64,000 nucleotides of DNA from Sulfurovum sp. AR (GTDB lineage: Bacteria > Campylobacterota > Campylobacteria > Campylobacterales > Sulfurovaceae): positions 62,001-126,000 of the forward strand of contig NZ_AJLE01000006.1 in assembly GCF_000296775.1 (NCBI RefSeq). Direction: 5' to 3'. Of this stretch, positions 9,796 to 18,282 are shown piece after piece (positions within the stretch are counted from its first letter, which is position 1; each line of letters begins with the position of its first letter). Made by a program: the position numbers and the translations under genes. The notes beneath the pieces are model-generated. The model made no database searches, was not told the origin of the DNA, and was given only the letters and a program-made list of their open reading frames with translations.

Positions 9796-10137
9796 CTAGT
9801 AATCAAATCCATATTTTTTCAAAATGATCTCCAACACCGCTTTTTTATAGGCTCCGGTATGACGAAACACTTCTTTCCCCGATGCGTCAAAAAATATCTG
9901 CGTAGGCATCTCTTTAAGTTTATAGATATCTCGACTTACCAAACGTTCTTTTTGACCGTCTATGGAATAGATCTGAAACTCCGGATGCACTTCCAATACT
10001 TCAGCAAATACTTTGGACATCGCTAAACAGCTATAACAGTGTGACATCCCAAATGCTAAAATGGTGGGCTTACCGTTACCGATATTATGTTTTATGTGTC
10101 TATATTCGTTCACAGGTAATGGCTTCTTTTCTGACAT
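9796..10137 (-). CDS. Thioredoxin-fold protein with CYSC motif
   Basis: A 113-residue thioredoxin-like protein. The Met at 10137 is chosen because it follows GGAG by 6 nt; the upstream ATG at 10173 has no such site. The redox motif SHCYSC (Cys34, Cys37) and the cis-proline context EMPTQIFF are visible, followed by a DASGKEVFRHTGAY strand typical of thioredoxins. There is no signal peptide, so it should act in the cytoplasm. It resembles small thioredoxin-family proteins of the group, but the partner is unknown. A divergent promoter (TATAATC, 10165-10170) lies between it and pdxJ. Confidence 0.8.
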   Translation of the reverse strand: MSEKKPLPVNEYRHIKHNIGNGKPTILAFGMSHCYSCLAMSKVFAEVLEVHPEFQIYSIDGQKERLVSRDIYKLKEMPTQIFFDASGKEVFRHTGAYKKAVLEIILKKYGFDY

Positions 10138-10164
10138 TTTTACTCCAAGCGTGTAATTAGGGTG

Positions 10165-10170
10165 ATTATA
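10165..10170 (-). promoter_or_regulatory. -10 box for the thioredoxin-like gene
   Basis: TATAAT on the minus strand followed by C, about 28 nt before the chosen start. No clear -35 box, as is usual for this phylum. Confidence 0.55.
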
Positions 10171-10195
10171 CAAATCCTATCTTAAAAACTTTTGC

Positions 10196-10201
10196 TATAA
10201 T
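10196..10201 (+). promoter_or_regulatory. -10 box of pdxJ
   Basis: TATAAT followed by C, 30 nt before the pdxJ ATG, with an AAGGAAA ribosome site between. The spacing suits a short leader of about 24 nt. Confidence 0.65.
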
Positions 10202-10231
10202 CAAATTCATATTATTCAAGGAAATCAAACC

Positions 10232-11014
10232 ATGTTATTGGGCGTAAACATAGACCATATTGCAGTATTGAGAGAAGCAAGAAAAGTAGCGGACCCTGAT
10301 CCGCTTGATGCACTGAGCATCTGTAAACGTGCAGGTGCAGACCAGATCACCATCCATCTTCGTGAAGACCGGCGACATATGCAGGATATGGATGCCAAAA
10401 ATATCATAGAGCTTTCTGCACTGCCTGTCAATCTAGAGTGTGCCATCTCTCCTGAAATGATAGATATCGCATGTGACCTTAAACCCCATCGTGTCACACT
10501 CGTGCCTGAAAAGCGTGAAGAAGTTACGACTGAAGGTGGTCTTGCAGTCACAGGAGAACAACCCAAACTCAAAGAAGCTATTCAAAGACTGAAAAACGAA
10601 GAGATAGAGGTATCGCTTTTCATTGACCCTACCCTGGATGCGGTCAATGCATCACTTGACCTGGGTGTAGAGTGGATAGAGTTTCATACGGGAAAATATG
10701 CCAACATCTATGCGATGCTATACACAAACCTCTCCAAAACTCACCACACTATCCCTGAACTAGAACTCCCACGAAAAGTGCTCAAAAAGATGCTCAAAGA
10801 TGAACTCTGCAACCTACGTCTTCTCTCTTGTGATGCGATGGGGTTGGGATTACGTGTGGCAGCGGGACATGGTCTTAATATGCAAAATGTCAAAGAGATC
10901 GCAGAGATCGAAACGATAGAAGAGCTGAACATCGGACAAAGTATCATTGCCCGTTCTGTTTATACTGGGTTAGAACAAGCCATCATAGATATGAAATCTA
11001 TGTTGATAAGATAA
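10232..11014 (+). CDS. pdxJ: Pyridoxine 5'-phosphate synthase
   Basis: Condenses 1-deoxyxylulose 5-phosphate with the aminoacetone phosphate made by PdxA, giving pyridoxine 5'-phosphate. The N-terminus LGVNIDHIAVLREAR, the ITIHLREDRRHMQD stretch (His/Arg catalytic region), EGGLAVTGE and the C-terminal ELNIGQSIIARSVYTGL phosphate-binding end are all family hallmarks. Its 260 residues fit. It ends 1 bp before pdxA, so both enzymes of this branch are made from one message, starting at the TATAAT at 10196. Confidence 0.97.
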   Translation: MLLGVNIDHIAVLREARKVADPDPLDALSICKRAGADQITIHLREDRRHMQDMDAKNIIELSALPVNLECAISPEMIDIACDLKPHRVTLVPEKREEVTTEGGLAVTGEQPKLKEAIQRLKNEEIEVSLFIDPTLDAVNASLDLGVEWIEFHTGKYANIYAMLYTNLSKTHHTIPELELPRKVLKKMLKDELCNLRLLSCDAMGLGLRVAAGHGLNMQNVKEIAEIETIEELNIGQSIIARSVYTGLEQAIIDMKSMLIR

Positions 11015-11015
11015 C

Positions 11016-11936
11016 ATGTCAAGAAAAAAAGTAGCCATATCTGTCGGTGATCTCAATGGTATAGGTATACAGCTGGCCCTTGAGAATCATGCCACTATCT
11101 CTAAAGAGGTAGAAGTTGTCTACTGCATAGACAGAAACATGCTGGAACAGGCAGCCAAAAAGTTGAACCTGCCCATACCCGCTGATTTTCAAACCATGGA
11201 AGATATTGCAGAGCACTTTGAGATAGATCCAGGAGTTGTCAGTAAAGAGAGCGGTGCCTATGCCTATGCTTCCTTTGTCAGGGCTGTTGAACTTGCACGT
11301 AACAAAGAAATTGATGCCATCACTACCCTGCCCATCCATAAAAAAGCATGGGAACTAGCAGGCGTAGCCTATAAAGGTCATACCGATGCCTTGAGAGATT
11401 TTTTCGATGCAGAGGCCATTATGATGTTGGGTTCACCTCAAATGTATGTCGCTCTTTTTACCGAACACATACCACTGAAAGAGGTAGCCGGGAGTATCAA
11501 CGAAAAAGCGTTAACAAGATTTCTTATAGACTTTTACCGGACAGCCAAACCTAGTACAGAGGTAGGTGTTCTAGGGTTAAATCCTCATGCAGGAGATGAT
11601 GGCGTATTGGGTACAGAAGAGCGTATCATAGAAAAAGCCATAGAGAATGCGCACAAAGAATTAGGCACTGAAATATTCAGCGCTCCACTTGTACCGGATG
11701 TCGCATTTACACCAAGAGTACGTGCGAACTATACACACTACATTGCTATGTACCATGACCAAGGCCTGGCCCCTCTCAAAGCCTTGTATTTTGATGAAGG
11801 GATCAATGTCTCACTGAATCTGCCGATACTTAGAACTTCCGTAGATCACGGCACCGCATTTGATATAGCCTATAAAGGGGTAGAATTAAGCAGTCTAAGT
11901 TATCTTAACGCAGTTAAATACATAAATGATAATTAA
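11016..11936 (+). CDS. pdxA: 4-hydroxythreonine-4-phosphate dehydrogenase
   Basis: Oxidises 4-phosphohydroxy-L-threonine; decarboxylation gives the substrate of PdxJ. The metal-binding histidines are visible in KGHTD, LNPHAGDDG and AMYHDQGLAPLKAL, and the N-terminus SVGDLNGIGIQLAL resembles the usual GDPxGIG start with N in place of P. Its 306 residues are a little shorter than the E. coli enzyme but complete. The start codon lies one base after the pdxJ stop, indicating translational coupling. Confidence 0.95.
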   Translation: MSRKKVAISVGDLNGIGIQLALENHATISKEVEVVYCIDRNMLEQAAKKLNLPIPADFQTMEDIAEHFEIDPGVVSKESGAYAYASFVRAVELARNKEIDAITTLPIHKKAWELAGVAYKGHTDALRDFFDAEAIMMLGSPQMYVALFTEHIPLKEVAGSINEKALTRFLIDFYRTAKPSTEVGVLGLNPHAGDDGVLGTEERIIEKAIENAHKELGTEIFSAPLVPDVAFTPRVRANYTHYIAMYHDQGLAPLKALYFDEGINVSLNLPILRTSVDHGTAFDIAYKGVELSSLSYLNAVKYINDN

Positions 11937-12046
11937 GAAAGTATCGGGAGACCGTAGCCTATAAAATAAAACTAATAAGAAAATTTATTTTACACCGCCA
12001 AGAGTTTCCATTTTTTTCTTTTGGGTTCGTTTTCTCTTTTGTTGCA

Positions 12047-12271
12047 TCAACAAAAAAGGCTCGGCGTATCATCCTCGACTACTTCACAGTGCTCATTCAT
12101 CTGTGCACAAAGTCTCTCTTGACACTCTTTACACAAGTATCGGTAATTTTGCATGTCATAATGGATCGTATCTCCTTCGTGTATATCATCATAACACTCC
12201 GCACATACATTCGTTACTCGTAAAAGTATCTCTTCTGTTGCTTCTTGCGTTACAAAACATGCACTACCCAT
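12047..12271 (-). CDS. Small zinc-ribbon-like protein
   Basis: A 74-residue protein I do not recognise. Two CxxC pairs, CAEC (about 23-26) and CKEC (about 47-50), suggest a treble-clef or ribbon zinc site. Its start overlaps the end of the TPR gene by 8 bp, so it is co-translated with that gene. The stop codon lies inside a short hairpin (12037-12055, stem TTTTGTTG) that may protect the message end. Function unknown; a nucleic-acid or protein-binding role is only a guess. Confidence 0.65.
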   Translation of the reverse strand: MGSACFVTQEATEEILLRVTNVCAECYDDIHEGDTIHYDMQNYRYLCKECQERLCAQMNEHCEVVEDDTPSLFC

Positions 12272-12908
12272 TATTACTCTCCAATTCTTTTATCATTTTT
12301 TTCGCTTCATCCAATGTATTATCCAATTCGTATGCCTTTGTATAACCTACCAGTGCTTCTTGTTTACGTCCAAGATCATATAAAGTATTTGCATAGTTAA
12401 AGTGGTGCGGTGGATACTCAGGATCCAAAGCAATCGCACGTTCATGGTGTTTTTCCGCACCCTCTTCATCTCCAAGTTTATGGAGCACATTCGCAAGTGA
12501 TACATGTGCCATATCATCCGTATCATCTAGGTTCAAAAGCTTTTCATAACTCTCTTTGGCTTCTTCATATTCACCTGTCTGCATATAGACGTAACCCATT
12601 CTCTGAAGCACTTCAGTATTATTCTCATCGATGATCAGTGCCGAACCTAATGCTTTTTTTGCTTCTTCAAAATCTTCTTTTGCCACTGCTTCATCTGTCA
12701 TTTGTAACAGTTGTTCCATACGTGTAGGCTGTACTTCAGGTGTAGAAAATGTTTTGTCGGGACGGTTGATACCACCTATTTGTTCATCTGCTACTTTCGC
12801 TTCGAAATCCACCCCTCTTTTAGGATGATTTCCTGAAAAAAGTTGTTTAAAAAAAAGATAAAATACTCCTCCTGCGATAATAAGAAGTAATAGTTGAAAT
12901 GTTGTCAT
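12264..12908 (-). CDS. TPR-repeat membrane-anchored protein
   Basis: 214 residues. An N-terminal hydrophobic segment (about 4-22, LLLLIIAGGVFYLFF) should anchor it in the inner membrane. After a linker come about four tetratricopeptide repeats (from about residue 65), for example MGYVYMQTGEYEEAKESYEK and the following ALDPEYPPHHFNYANTLYDL repeat. TPR arrays bind other proteins, so it is probably a scaffold. It is the first gene of a two-gene unit with the zinc-ribbon protein. No specific partner can be named from the sequence. Confidence 0.8.
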   Translation of the reverse strand: MTTFQLLLLIIAGGVFYLFFKQLFSGNHPKRGVDFEAKVADEQIGGINRPDKTFSTPEVQPTRMEQLLQMTDEAVAKEDFEEAKKALGSALIIDENNTEVLQRMGYVYMQTGEYEEAKESYEKLLNLDDTDDMAHVSLANVLHKLGDEEGAEKHHERAIALDPEYPPHHFNYANTLYDLGRKQEALVGYTKAYELDNTLDEAKKMIKELESNNG

Positions 12909-13001
12909 AGCTTCTCCAATATAGTTATCGAATGATAAGATAATCTAACTTAAATCCAAAGAAAAACTGCTATCATGATGAAAAAGAACCAAAGGATGAT
13001 T

Positions 13002-13400
13002 ATGGCTTATAGAATAACATTAGATAAAGAAAAATTAGAAAAAGAGTTAACTCCGCTAGAATATAATGTATGCTTGAACCACGGTACCGAAGCACCGTTT
13101 CAAAATGAATTCTGGGACTCAAAAAAAGAGGGGATCTACAGCTGTAAATGTTGTGGTACACCACTCTTTTCTTCAGAGACAAAATTTGATTCAGGTACAG
13201 GCTGGCCAAGCTACTTTCAATCCATCAACGAAGACGATATAGAAGAGATCGAAGATGCCAGTCATGGTATGGTTCGTGTAGAAGTACGCTGTGGTGCATG
13301 CGGTTGTCATTTAGGGCATGTCTTCCCTGATGGTCCGGCACCTACCTACAAGCGATACTGTATCAATTCTGCATCTTTGAATTTTAAAGAAAATGCATAA
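13002..13400 (+). CDS. msrB: Peptide methionine-(R)-S-oxide reductase
   Basis: Repairs oxidised methionine (R-sulfoxide) in proteins. The start is taken at 13002 (MAYRITLD), which has AAAGGA 5 nt upstream; the longer reading frame begins at 12975. Zinc is held by two Cys pairs, CKCC and CGAC, and the active-site Cys is in RYCINSASLNF near the C-terminus. The FDSGTGWPSYF and HLGHVFPDGP motifs are diagnostic. There is no signal peptide, so the enzyme is cytoplasmic. It is not fused to MsrA. It converges with the next gene with a 1-bp gap. Confidence 0.96.
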   Translation: MAYRITLDKEKLEKELTPLEYNVCLNHGTEAPFQNEFWDSKKEGIYSCKCCGTPLFSSETKFDSGTGWPSYFQSINEDDIEEIEDASHGMVRVEVRCGACGCHLGHVFPDGPAPTYKRYCINSASLNFKENA

Positions 13401-13401
13401 A

Positions 13402-13671
13402 CTATGATGGCTGTAGCTGTGCAGCTATACGCCCGGCAGCTTCATCCATCTCTTCTTTTGTATCAAAAATAAAAGAGTATTTCTCTTCTTCTCCAAGATT
13501 GACAAAAATGCCAAACCCTACGACTTCAACCTTGCCTTTTGCCTCAATATCCAACCATTCAAGACTCACTTGTGTCGTTTCATCTTCATATCCTGTTTTG
13601 ACTACGGCTGCAGGGTAGAGCTGTGTGATCTTAGCTGTGTCGAATTGTTTATCTTCTATTGTGATTATCAT
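13402..13671 (-). CDS. Hypothetical 89-residue protein
   Basis: Not recognised. It is acidic, has no signal or membrane segment and ends in a helix (KEEMDEAAGRIAAQLQPS). The middle alternates hydrophobic residues like a small beta-sheet domain (VSLEWLDIEAKGKVEVVGFG). The codon use and the frame length without stops support a real gene. It is divergent from yqeY and shares the intergenic region 13672-13719 with it. Confidence 0.6.
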   Translation of the reverse strand: MIITIEDKQFDTAKITQLYPAAVVKTGYEDETTQVSLEWLDIEAKGKVEVVGFGIFVNLGEEEKYSFIFDTKEEMDEAAGRIAAQLQPS

Positions 13672-13684
13672 AGAGGGATTATAG

Positions 13685-13690
13685 TATAAT
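13685..13690 (+). promoter_or_regulatory. -10 box of yqeY
   Basis: TATAAT followed by C, 29 nt before the ATG; a GGAG ribosome site lies between. Same TATAATC pattern as other promoters in the window. Confidence 0.6.
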
Positions 13691-13719
13691 CACTTTAAAT
13701 CTAGAATGGAGCCCAAAAG

Positions 13720-14163
13720 ATGAGTTTAAAAGAACAGTTAAAAAATGAAATTAAAGAAGCAATGCGCGCAAAAGAGATCGTCAAAAGAGATACACTGAGA
13801 AATATTCAAGCCTCTATCAAGCAGATAGAAGTAGACGAGCGAAGAGATGTAACGGATGCTGATGTTGAAGCTGTGTTAATGAAATATTTAAAACAAAGAG
13901 AAGATGCCAAAGTACAATTCACAGAAGCGGGACGAAACGACCTTGTAGAAAAAGAAGATGCAGAGATAGCCATAGTCAAATCCTACCTTCCAGAGCCTAT
14001 GGACGATGCAGAGCTTGAGTCTGTACTGAAAGAGGTGATTGCTTCTGTGGGCGCTGAAAGTATGAAAGATATGGGTAAAGTAATGGGTGCTGCAAAAGCT
14101 GCCATAGGAAGCCGAGCCGACGGCGGACGCATCAATGTAATGGTAAAAAAGTTACTAAGTTAA
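13720..14163 (+). CDS. yqeY: GatB/YqeY-domain protein
   Basis: A 147-residue member of the YqeY family, related to the tail domain of the GatB subunit of tRNA amidotransferase. Two helical bundles are seen: the N-terminal MSLKEQLKNEIKEAMRAKE with RDTLRNIQASIKQIEVD, and a C-terminal part with MKDMGKVMGAAKAAIGSRAD, the most conserved motif. GatB tails bind tRNA, so a tRNA-related role is likely but not proven. It is a single gene, followed by a palindromic repeat and T-run that could end transcription. Confidence 0.93.
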   Translation: MSLKEQLKNEIKEAMRAKEIVKRDTLRNIQASIKQIEVDERRDVTDADVEAVLMKYLKQREDAKVQFTEAGRNDLVEKEDAEIAIVKSYLPEPMDDAELESVLKEVIASVGAESMKDMGKVMGAAKAAIGSRADGGRINVMVKKLLS

Positions 14164-14178
14164 TTAAACTAAATAACT

Positions 14179-14224
14179 GTCACTGCGAACGCCCTTGAAA
14201 GCGAAGCGATTCGAGAGCAGTGAC
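14179..14224. repeat. 46-bp palindromic intergenic repeat, copy A
   Basis: Begins GTCACTGC and ends GCAGTGAC, so the ends pair, with further inner complementarity (CGAA/TTCG). The inverted form at 28453-28498 matches at 43 of 46 positions. A run of six T follows at 14227-14232, so on the plus strand the copy could act as an intrinsic terminator of yqeY. It looks like the dispersed GTCAnTGCGA-type repeats seen in many bacteria. Confidence 0.85.
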
Positions 14225-14316
14225 GATTTTTTGCTTCATTTTTTCTAAAAAAATGATGAGAGAAACAATACCTCAACTTTTAATACTAGGTAATTAGAGA
14301 AAAATACTATAAAAAA

Positions 14317-15111
14317 TTAATTCCCATACTTCAAAGCTTTAATAGCCGCAGTAATATCATCCTGTCTCATAAAATGCTCACCGACCAAAAATGCATCTGC
14401 ACCTATTTTGGAAAGTTCTACGACTGTCTCATGATCATTGATACCGGACTCAGCCACAATGATCTTACCATTTGGAATCAACGGTATCAATTTTTCACTC
14501 AAACTCATGTCCATCTCAAATGTTTCAAGGTTTCGATGGTTGATCCCGATGATATCTGCCCCAGCGAAGATCGCTTTGACAAGGTCTGTTTTATTATGTA
14601 CTTCCACCAATACATCCAGACCTAAATGACGTGCATAGTCATGCAACTCTTTGAGCTCTTTACGACTCAGTGCCATAGCGATAAGCAAGATATAATCTGC
14701 TCCAAATGCCAATGCTTCAAGTACCTGATATTTATCCACTATGAAATCTTTTCTGAGCAATGGGAGATTGACATAACGGCGTACCATTCCCAGATACTCT
14801 TTGTCACCTTTAAAAAAGTGTGGTTCCGTCAGTATGGAAAGAGAATCAGCTCCACCCTTTTCATAGGCTTGTGCTATCTCTACAGGATTGAAGTCTTCAC
14901 GGATGATCCCTTTACTTGGACTTGCTTTTTTTACTTCAGCAATGATACGGTAAGGATTTTCTTCCGTAGCGCGTAAAGCACTTTTCACATCTTTAGGGAT
15001 AAATGGGTTAAAAGAGAGAGAACGTCCCAACCACTCTTCTGGGTAGTCTACCTTTCTTTTTTCTAGATCTGATTTTGTTTTTTTAATGATTTCATCTAAT
15101 ATTTGAGCCAT
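14317..15111 (-). CDS. trpC: Indole-3-glycerol-phosphate synthase
   Basis: Closes the indole ring in tryptophan synthesis. It is a single-domain TIM barrel of 264 residues, not fused to TrpF. The catalytic Lys and substrate loop are visible in [13 protein letters not shown] (about 53-65); the [24 protein letters not shown] and VAESGIND segments carry further active-site residues. [11 protein letters not shown] phosphate-binding end is normal. It stands apart from other trp genes. A TATAATACGCG promoter lies at 15141-15150. Confidence 0.96.
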   Translation of the reverse strand: MAQILDEIIKKTKSDLEKRKVDYPEEWLGRSLSFNPFIPKDVKSALRATEENPYRIIAEVKKASPSKGIIREDFNPVEIAQAYEKGGADSLSILTEPHFFKGDKEYLGMVRRYVNLPLLRKDFIVDKYQVLEALAFGADYILLIAMALSRKELKELHDYARHLGLDVLVEVHNKTDLVKAIFAGADIIGINHRNLETFEMDMSLSEKLIPLIPNGKIIVAESGINDHETVVELSKIGADAFLVGEHFMRQDDITAAIKALKYGN

Positions 15112-15144
15112 ATATCACTTTCCATATTTCTATAAGTTTCGCGT

Positions 15145-15150
15145 ATTATA
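15145..15150 (-). promoter_or_regulatory. -10 box of trpC
   Basis: TATAAT on the minus strand followed by ACGCG, about 33 nt before the trpC ATG. Confidence 0.55.
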
Positions 15151-15168
15151 TCTAAAAGAAGCTCGAAT

Positions 15169-16422
15169 TTATTTACACTGTCTGATAGCATTCCAATGTT
15201 CTATGATCTCAGGTTCTTCCAATCCCTCTTCATCGACGACTCTTTTCATCAGTTTATAGGCTTTATCACACTTACGCTGTTTATAGTATCCCCATGCCAA
15301 AGAGTCTAAATAATAGATGTTGTCAGGCTGCTGGATCAATGCATTCTCTATCACATTGATACCTTTTTTAACATTGACCTCTTTATCTATCAGTGTATAG
15401 CCATAATAATTGAGGTAAATACTGTCATCATTCCCTAACGCAATCGCTTTTTCAAAATGAGAGATCACATCTTGTATCATTTTTTTATCATTTTTATCTT
15501 CTGAGTTCTCAAAAATAAGTACACCCTTCTCTGCTATCCACTTTGAATTCTGATCTTCCTCATAAAGTTTATCGACAAGCGCTAATGCTTTAGAAAAATA
15601 TTTTTTTGTCTTATAGAGTTCATAAAGTATATCGTTTCTGCTTTGGTCTGCTTCCAAAAAAGTGATAGCACCGTCAATATCTCTTTTGTAGATATAGGCA
15701 TCTATGATCTTTGTCAAATATTGCTCGTCATTGTCTTGTTTATATAATGCTTTATAGGTCCCTAAAATACCGTCAATATCTTTTTCTTTTTGATAAAGCA
15801 AAAGCAACTTCACATAGACATCATGACTCACGATATTCATACGACGATGCGTTTCAAGTAACTGTATAGCCTTTTTACTTTCCCTTGTAAATTCATCCAT
15901 GATATCAACCATACGGAGCAATATCTCTTCTCTAGGCACTGTTTCATAGACCCTATTTAAAAGATCTAATGCTCTTTTAAATTTTCCGGCATATAAAAAT
16001 GAATTGGATGCCAGATCCAGATCCATAGGTTCTTTTGACTGTTCAAGTAAATGTTCTGCTTCTATTGTCGCATTTTTCACTTGTCTTATCGTGAGATAAA
16101 GAGGAATAAGTAAACGACGCACTTCAATTCTGTTTGGATTTACCTTATCCCATCTTTTTAAACGTGTGATACTCTCCAAAATATGATTTCTGCTCATCAA
16201 TGCGGAAGTGGCCTCTTTAAAGAGATAGATCTCTTCTCCCGTATCATCATAGAGTCTTTTATAGACTTGATAACTGTTTTCATAGGCTTTATATTCATCA
16301 TATAAAAGTCCTCTCATGATGAGTTCATCTTCACTGATCTTCATGATCTCTTTGGCAGAGCTCATCACAGTGCTAAAGATAAATACCATCAATAAGGGTA
16401 ATGCTATACGATACCAGGACAC
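15169..16422 (-). CDS. Exported TPR-repeat protein
   Basis: A 417-residue protein with an N-terminal signal peptide (about residues 5-23, ALPLLMVFIFSTVMSSA) and helical TPR-like repeats throughout, for example YLNYYGYTLIDKEVNVKKGI near the C-terminus, then YLDSLAWGYYKQRKCDKAYK. It should be periplasmic. Its start overlaps the end of the YkgJ-family gene by 19 bp, so the two are coupled. It resembles TPR proteins of Campylobacterota with no defined role; a protein-assembly function is a guess. Confidence 0.8.
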   Translation of the reverse strand: MSWYRIALPLLMVFIFSTVMSSAKEIMKISEDELIMRGLLYDEYKAYENSYQVYKRLYDDTGEEIYLFKEATSALMSRNHILESITRLKRWDKVNPNRIEVRRLLIPLYLTIRQVKNATIEAEHLLEQSKEPMDLDLASNSFLYAGKFKRALDLLNRVYETVPREEILLRMVDIMDEFTRESKKAIQLLETHRRMNIVSHDVYVKLLLLYQKEKDIDGILGTYKALYKQDNDEQYLTKIIDAYIYKRDIDGAITFLEADQSRNDILYELYKTKKYFSKALALVDKLYEEDQNSKWIAEKGVLIFENSEDKNDKKMIQDVISHFEKAIALGNDDSIYLNYYGYTLIDKEVNVKKGINVIENALIQQPDNIYYLDSLAWGYYKQRKCDKAYKLMKRVVDEEGLEEPEIIEHWNAIRQCK

Positions 16423-16778
16423 TCTTTACGTACCTCTTCTTCATCATTTTTAAACTGTTCCCAAAAAGGGAAAGTACGACATTGTAAAGGCCGTACAGGA
16501 TAAATGGAGCAGCGTTTCATCGACTCATCAAAAAATATGCAAGCATAGTTATCTTCTGCCAGTTTCTTTTCTATCAAAGAGTAGCGATGCTTCACTTTTC
16601 TGAGATACATTGTAGCAAAATCTTCTACACTAAGGTTAACGAACTCTGCCATTTTCTCTATCTCACTATATTTAGCCCAGATATAGCCGCTCTCTCCCGT
16701 ACAACAGTGTCCCCCACACGCTTCGCATGCATTGGGGTTAAATTTAAAATTGTACTGTTCATGTGTCATGACTTCCAT
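16404..16778 (-). CDS. YkgJ-family cysteine-cluster protein
   Basis: A small protein (about 125 residues) of the YkgJ/CxxCxxCC family, thought to bind a metal such as zinc or iron. Seen directly: a CxxCxxxCC cluster (CEACGGHCC) at the N-terminus and a C-terminal pattern CSIYPVRPLQCRTFPFW, plus a final Cys in KECPG. The start is uncertain: TTG at 16784, ATG at 16778 and ATG at 16769 are possible, and an AAGGTGA ribosome site lies before the first two. It overlaps the TPR gene downstream and abuts the methyltransferase upstream. The substrate is unknown. Confidence 0.82.
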   Translation of the reverse strand: MEVMTHEQYNFKFNPNACEACGGHCCTGESGYIWAKYSEIEKMAEFVNLSVEDFATMYLRKVKHRYSLIEKKLAEDNYACIFFDESMKRCSIYPVRPLQCRTFPFWEQFKNDEEEVRKECPGIV

Positions 16779-16780
16779 GA

Positions 16781-17476
16781 TCAAAAATCACCTTTTATAC
16801 TGTTCGTATTTGCACGTTCAAATGCTTTTAACGCTTTCTCTCTATAGACACTCTTCTCATCAAAGACCACAAATGGGGGAAGTATCTTTGTCATAGATTT
16901 TGAGCCCATACGCGCTGCGATCATCACTAGTTTGGATTCTCTGTCTATTTTAGAGTGCACAAACTGCATTGTTTCAACAGTTATACCATAAGAAGTTAAA
17001 TGATGTAATAACAGGTCGACCTGCTTTGCATCATAACAGAAGATAAAATAGCCTCTTGGCTTCAACAGTGTTTTGACCTTGGCTATGAAATCATCTATAG
17101 GTAAATGGTGTGCATATCTTGCAATGTTTAAATGCGTATTTTCACTTTGTTGCACGCTTGAGTCATAAAAAGGCGGGTTTGAGATGATATAGTCAAATTT
17201 TTCATCCGTCATCCACTCAGTAAAATCCCCAAGATGACTTTGCGCTTCGAGGTTATTAAGTGCATAATTGTGTTTTGCATAATCAAGCATCTTTTCCTGT
17301 TTGTCTATAATGCTCGTCTGGATGTTAAAATCCCGGGTCAATAAAAGTGAGATGATCCCTACACCGCATCCTACATCAAGCAATTTACCCTTAGGTTTAA
17401 ACGAAGAGATGAAGTCGTACAAGAAAATTGAGTCACTGTTATAGCAGTAGCCACTTGTAGGTTGATAGAGAAACAA
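16781..17476 (-). CDS. TrmN6-like tRNA1(Val) A37 N6-methyltransferase
   Basis: A 231-residue class I SAM methyltransferase. The SAM site LLDVGCGVGIISLLL (about 35-49) and the N6-adenine motif NPPFY (about 99-103) are clear and match the YfiC/TrmN6 group that methylates A37 of tRNA1(Val). The substrate is inferred from the family. The start is a TTG with AAAGG 6 nt upstream; no ATG is available in the right place. It is divergent from bpt, with which it shares a short AT-rich promoter region containing ATAATCGCGATTAT. Confidence 0.8.
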   Translation of the reverse strand: MFLYQPTSGYCYNSDSIFLYDFISSFKPKGKLLDVGCGVGIISLLLTRDFNIQTSIIDKQEKMLDYAKHNYALNNLEAQSHLGDFTEWMTDEKFDYIISNPPFYDSSVQQSENTHLNIARYAHHLPIDDFIAKVKTLLKPRGYFIFCYDAKQVDLLLHHLTSYGITVETMQFVHSKIDRESKLVMIAARMGSKSMTKILPPFVVFDEKSVYREKALKAFERANTNSIKGDF

Positions 17477-17513
17477 ATAATGCCTTTTTTTATGAATTTT
17501 ACTATATTTTCAG

Positions 17514-17519
17514 TATAAT
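17514..17519 (+). promoter_or_regulatory. -10 box of bpt, leaderless arrangement
   Basis: TATAAT is followed by CGCGATT and then directly by the bpt ATG at 17527. Only 7 nt separate the box from the start codon, so transcription should begin at or next to the ATG. No ribosome site exists. The sequence ATAATCGCGATTAT here is a perfect 14-nt palindrome. Confidence 0.7.
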
Positions 17520-17526
17520 CGCGATT

Positions 17527-18282
17527 ATGAACGAAGAACTAGATCTACTCAACCCGCCATCAACAGATTTTTCAATGCTGGACTACGATTGTGCATACAT
17601 TCCTGGAAATAAGGTACGTATGAACTATAAGTATGTTTCCCATGCAAGTAAAAAATTTGCCACTGCTGTAATAGCAAGAGGATGGAGACGTTTTGGAAAG
17701 TACTTCTTCCACCCTATCTGTAATGGGTGTAATGAGTGTAAAAGTGTACGTATAGATGTCAATAACTATCACTACACCAAATCACAAAAAAAAGCAATTA
17801 AACGGAATGCCGACACGCAGATCATTATTCAAAAACCCAGTCTGACCGATGCACATATTCATCTCTACAATAAATACCACTCTTTTAAACATGAAAAAGA
17901 CCAGTGGCAGCACCGTAATATTTCACATCGGGAATACCATGAGAACTTTGTAGATGGTGCACATGATTACGGGAAAGAAGTACTCTATATCAGAGATGGT
18001 AAACTCATCGGCGTTGACCTCATCGATATACTCGATGACGGTATCAGTTCTATATACTTTTACTATGACCCTGATTATGCGAGACTATCACTTGGGACCT
18101 ATTCACTGCTCTATCAGATACAATTGGCCCATGTACTTGAACTGCCTTGGATCTACTTGGGGTACTGGGTTGAGGGCTGTAAAGCGTTTGCTTACAAGCC
18201 AAAGTTCCAGCCCCAAGAGATACTGGACGGTTTCCCGCATGTTACAGAGGAACCTGACTGGGAAAATTGGGATTTAACGTAA
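17527..18282 (+). CDS. bpt: Aspartate/glutamate leucyltransferase (Bpt)
   Basis: Bacterial homologue of eukaryotic Ate1; transfers Leu from tRNA to N-terminal Asp or Glu and so marks proteins for ClpS/ClpAP decay (N-end rule). Seen: CNGCNECKSVRIDV (about 61-75), the RxxKYFFHPIC region before it, and the YYDPDYARLSLGTYSLL stretch of the acetyltransferase-like fold at about 178-195. Its 251 residues fit. Specificity (Leu rather than Arg) is by family. The last 9 bp overlap the convergent oxidoreductase gene. Confidence 0.9.
   Translation: MNEELDLLNPPSTDFSMLDYDCAYIPGNKVRMNYKYVSHASKKFATAVIARGWRRFGKYFFHPICNGCNECKSVRIDVNNYHYTKSQKKAIKRNADTQIIIQKPSLTDAHIHLYNKYHSFKHEKDQWQHRNISHREYHENFVDGAHDYGKEVLYIRDGKLIGVDLIDILDDGISSIYFYYDPDYARLSLGTYSLLYQIQLAHVLELPWIYLGYWVEGCKAFAYKPKFQPQEILDGFPHVTEEPDWENWDLT

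Noticed and set aside
12037..12055. Short hairpin TTTTGTTG-CAT-CAACAAAA at the end of the zinc-ribbon gene as terminator
   Set aside because: It overlaps the stop codon and has no following T-run on the minus strand; kept only as a remark in the gene entry.
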